The notes under the pieces: model-generated
Seen by the model: only the letters and a program-made list of their open reading frames with translations
What the model was told of the DNA's origin: nothing
The model's database searches: none
Assembly: GCA_907163375.1 (NCBI GenBank)
Contig: CAJQUW010005784.1
Span: forward strand, 1 to 64,000
Reading direction: 5' to 3'
DNA from: Prostheceraeus crozeri
Taxonomy: Eukaryota; Platyhelminthes; Polycladida; Euryleptidae
DNA length: 64,000 bases
Made by a program: the position numbers and the translations under genes
Part shown: positions 63,935-64,000 of the stretch, one piece after another
Position numbering within the stretch: the stretch's first letter is position 1
How the letters are laid out: every line of letters starts with the position of its first letter

Positions 63935-64000
63935 TGAAGGAGTAAGGCGCCAGTCATACGAATCTAATCAGTCTTGTTCAACCTTTTCACCGACACGTGT

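Larger units (their letters stand above)
54502..64000 (+). mobile_element. Polinton/Maverick element 2, left part (runs past the window end)
   Basis: The terminus AGTAGTAAC at 54502 matches the first bases of Polinton 1 and is followed by the same kind of C-runs (CCCCCCCCTCTGG) and 322-bp subterminal units. Within it are a coiled-coil gene, the conserved unknown and PolB, in the same order as at the right end of Polinton 1 but reading rightward, so the elements face each other polymerase end to polymerase end. The other terminus is not in the window. The base hexamer before the terminus is GTCGGG. Confidence 0.85.

Overview
The window looks like a piece of a metazoan genome, most likely a marine invertebrate. 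It has long AT-rich non-coding stretches, a small spliced gene with conventional GT-AG introns, a decayed CR1/Jockey-like non-LTR retrotransposon, a 135-bp tandem array, TA microsatellites and, dominating the right half, two Polinton/Maverick (adintovirus-like) elements. Nothing visible fixes the species.

Layout. At 0.6-2.5 kb there is a decayed AT-rich coding remnant on the minus strand, followed by a 17-bp-stem hairpin. From 9.34 to 11.5 kb lie 16 units of a 135-bp repeat, joined to a block of GGGGCGCGAGT motifs and a TA microsatellite. The interval 16.5-29.0 kb is covered by a predicted small nuclear-type protein gene (exons at 16.5, 27.8 and 28.9 kb, plus a duplicated exon-like piece at 16.94 kb). 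Its large intron holds the retrotransposon (17.9-20.1 kb) and a 58-bp palindrome.

Polinton 1 occupies 31360-52848 (21,489 bp). It is bounded by the perfect 6-bp duplication CACAGC and by terminal inverted repeats that begin AGTAGTAAG. Rightward genes: two RING-like ORFs, an exonuclease-like remnant, a conserved unknown, a pX-like protein, packaging ATPase, a late-type unknown, integrase with chromodomain, a pVI-like basic protein, major capsid protein, adenain-like protease, and two penton-like genes. Leftward genes: a TBP-like gene, two tandem PC4-like genes, protein-primed PolB with zinc fingers, and a spliced coiled-coil protein. Several genes are broken (protease, both penton-like genes, exonuclease-like ORF, PolB N-terminus), so it is an ageing endogenous copy.

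Polinton 2 starts at 54502 and runs out of the window, in the opposite orientation (polymerase end to polymerase end with element 1). It carries a coiled-coil gene, the conserved unknown with one internal stop, and a four-exon PolB gene that has lost in frame the segment bearing catalytic motif C. Its terminal promoter/leader block is nearly identical to that of element 1, although the coding genes have diverged.

The least explained features are: a Polinton-encoded TBP-like protein next to PC4-like proteins; a ~138-nt module found four times in leader or intergenic regions of both elements, with conserved short stems and variable loops; a TTGCTATCA nonamer concentrated in the leader introns; and a 322-bp subterminal repeat period shared by both elements.
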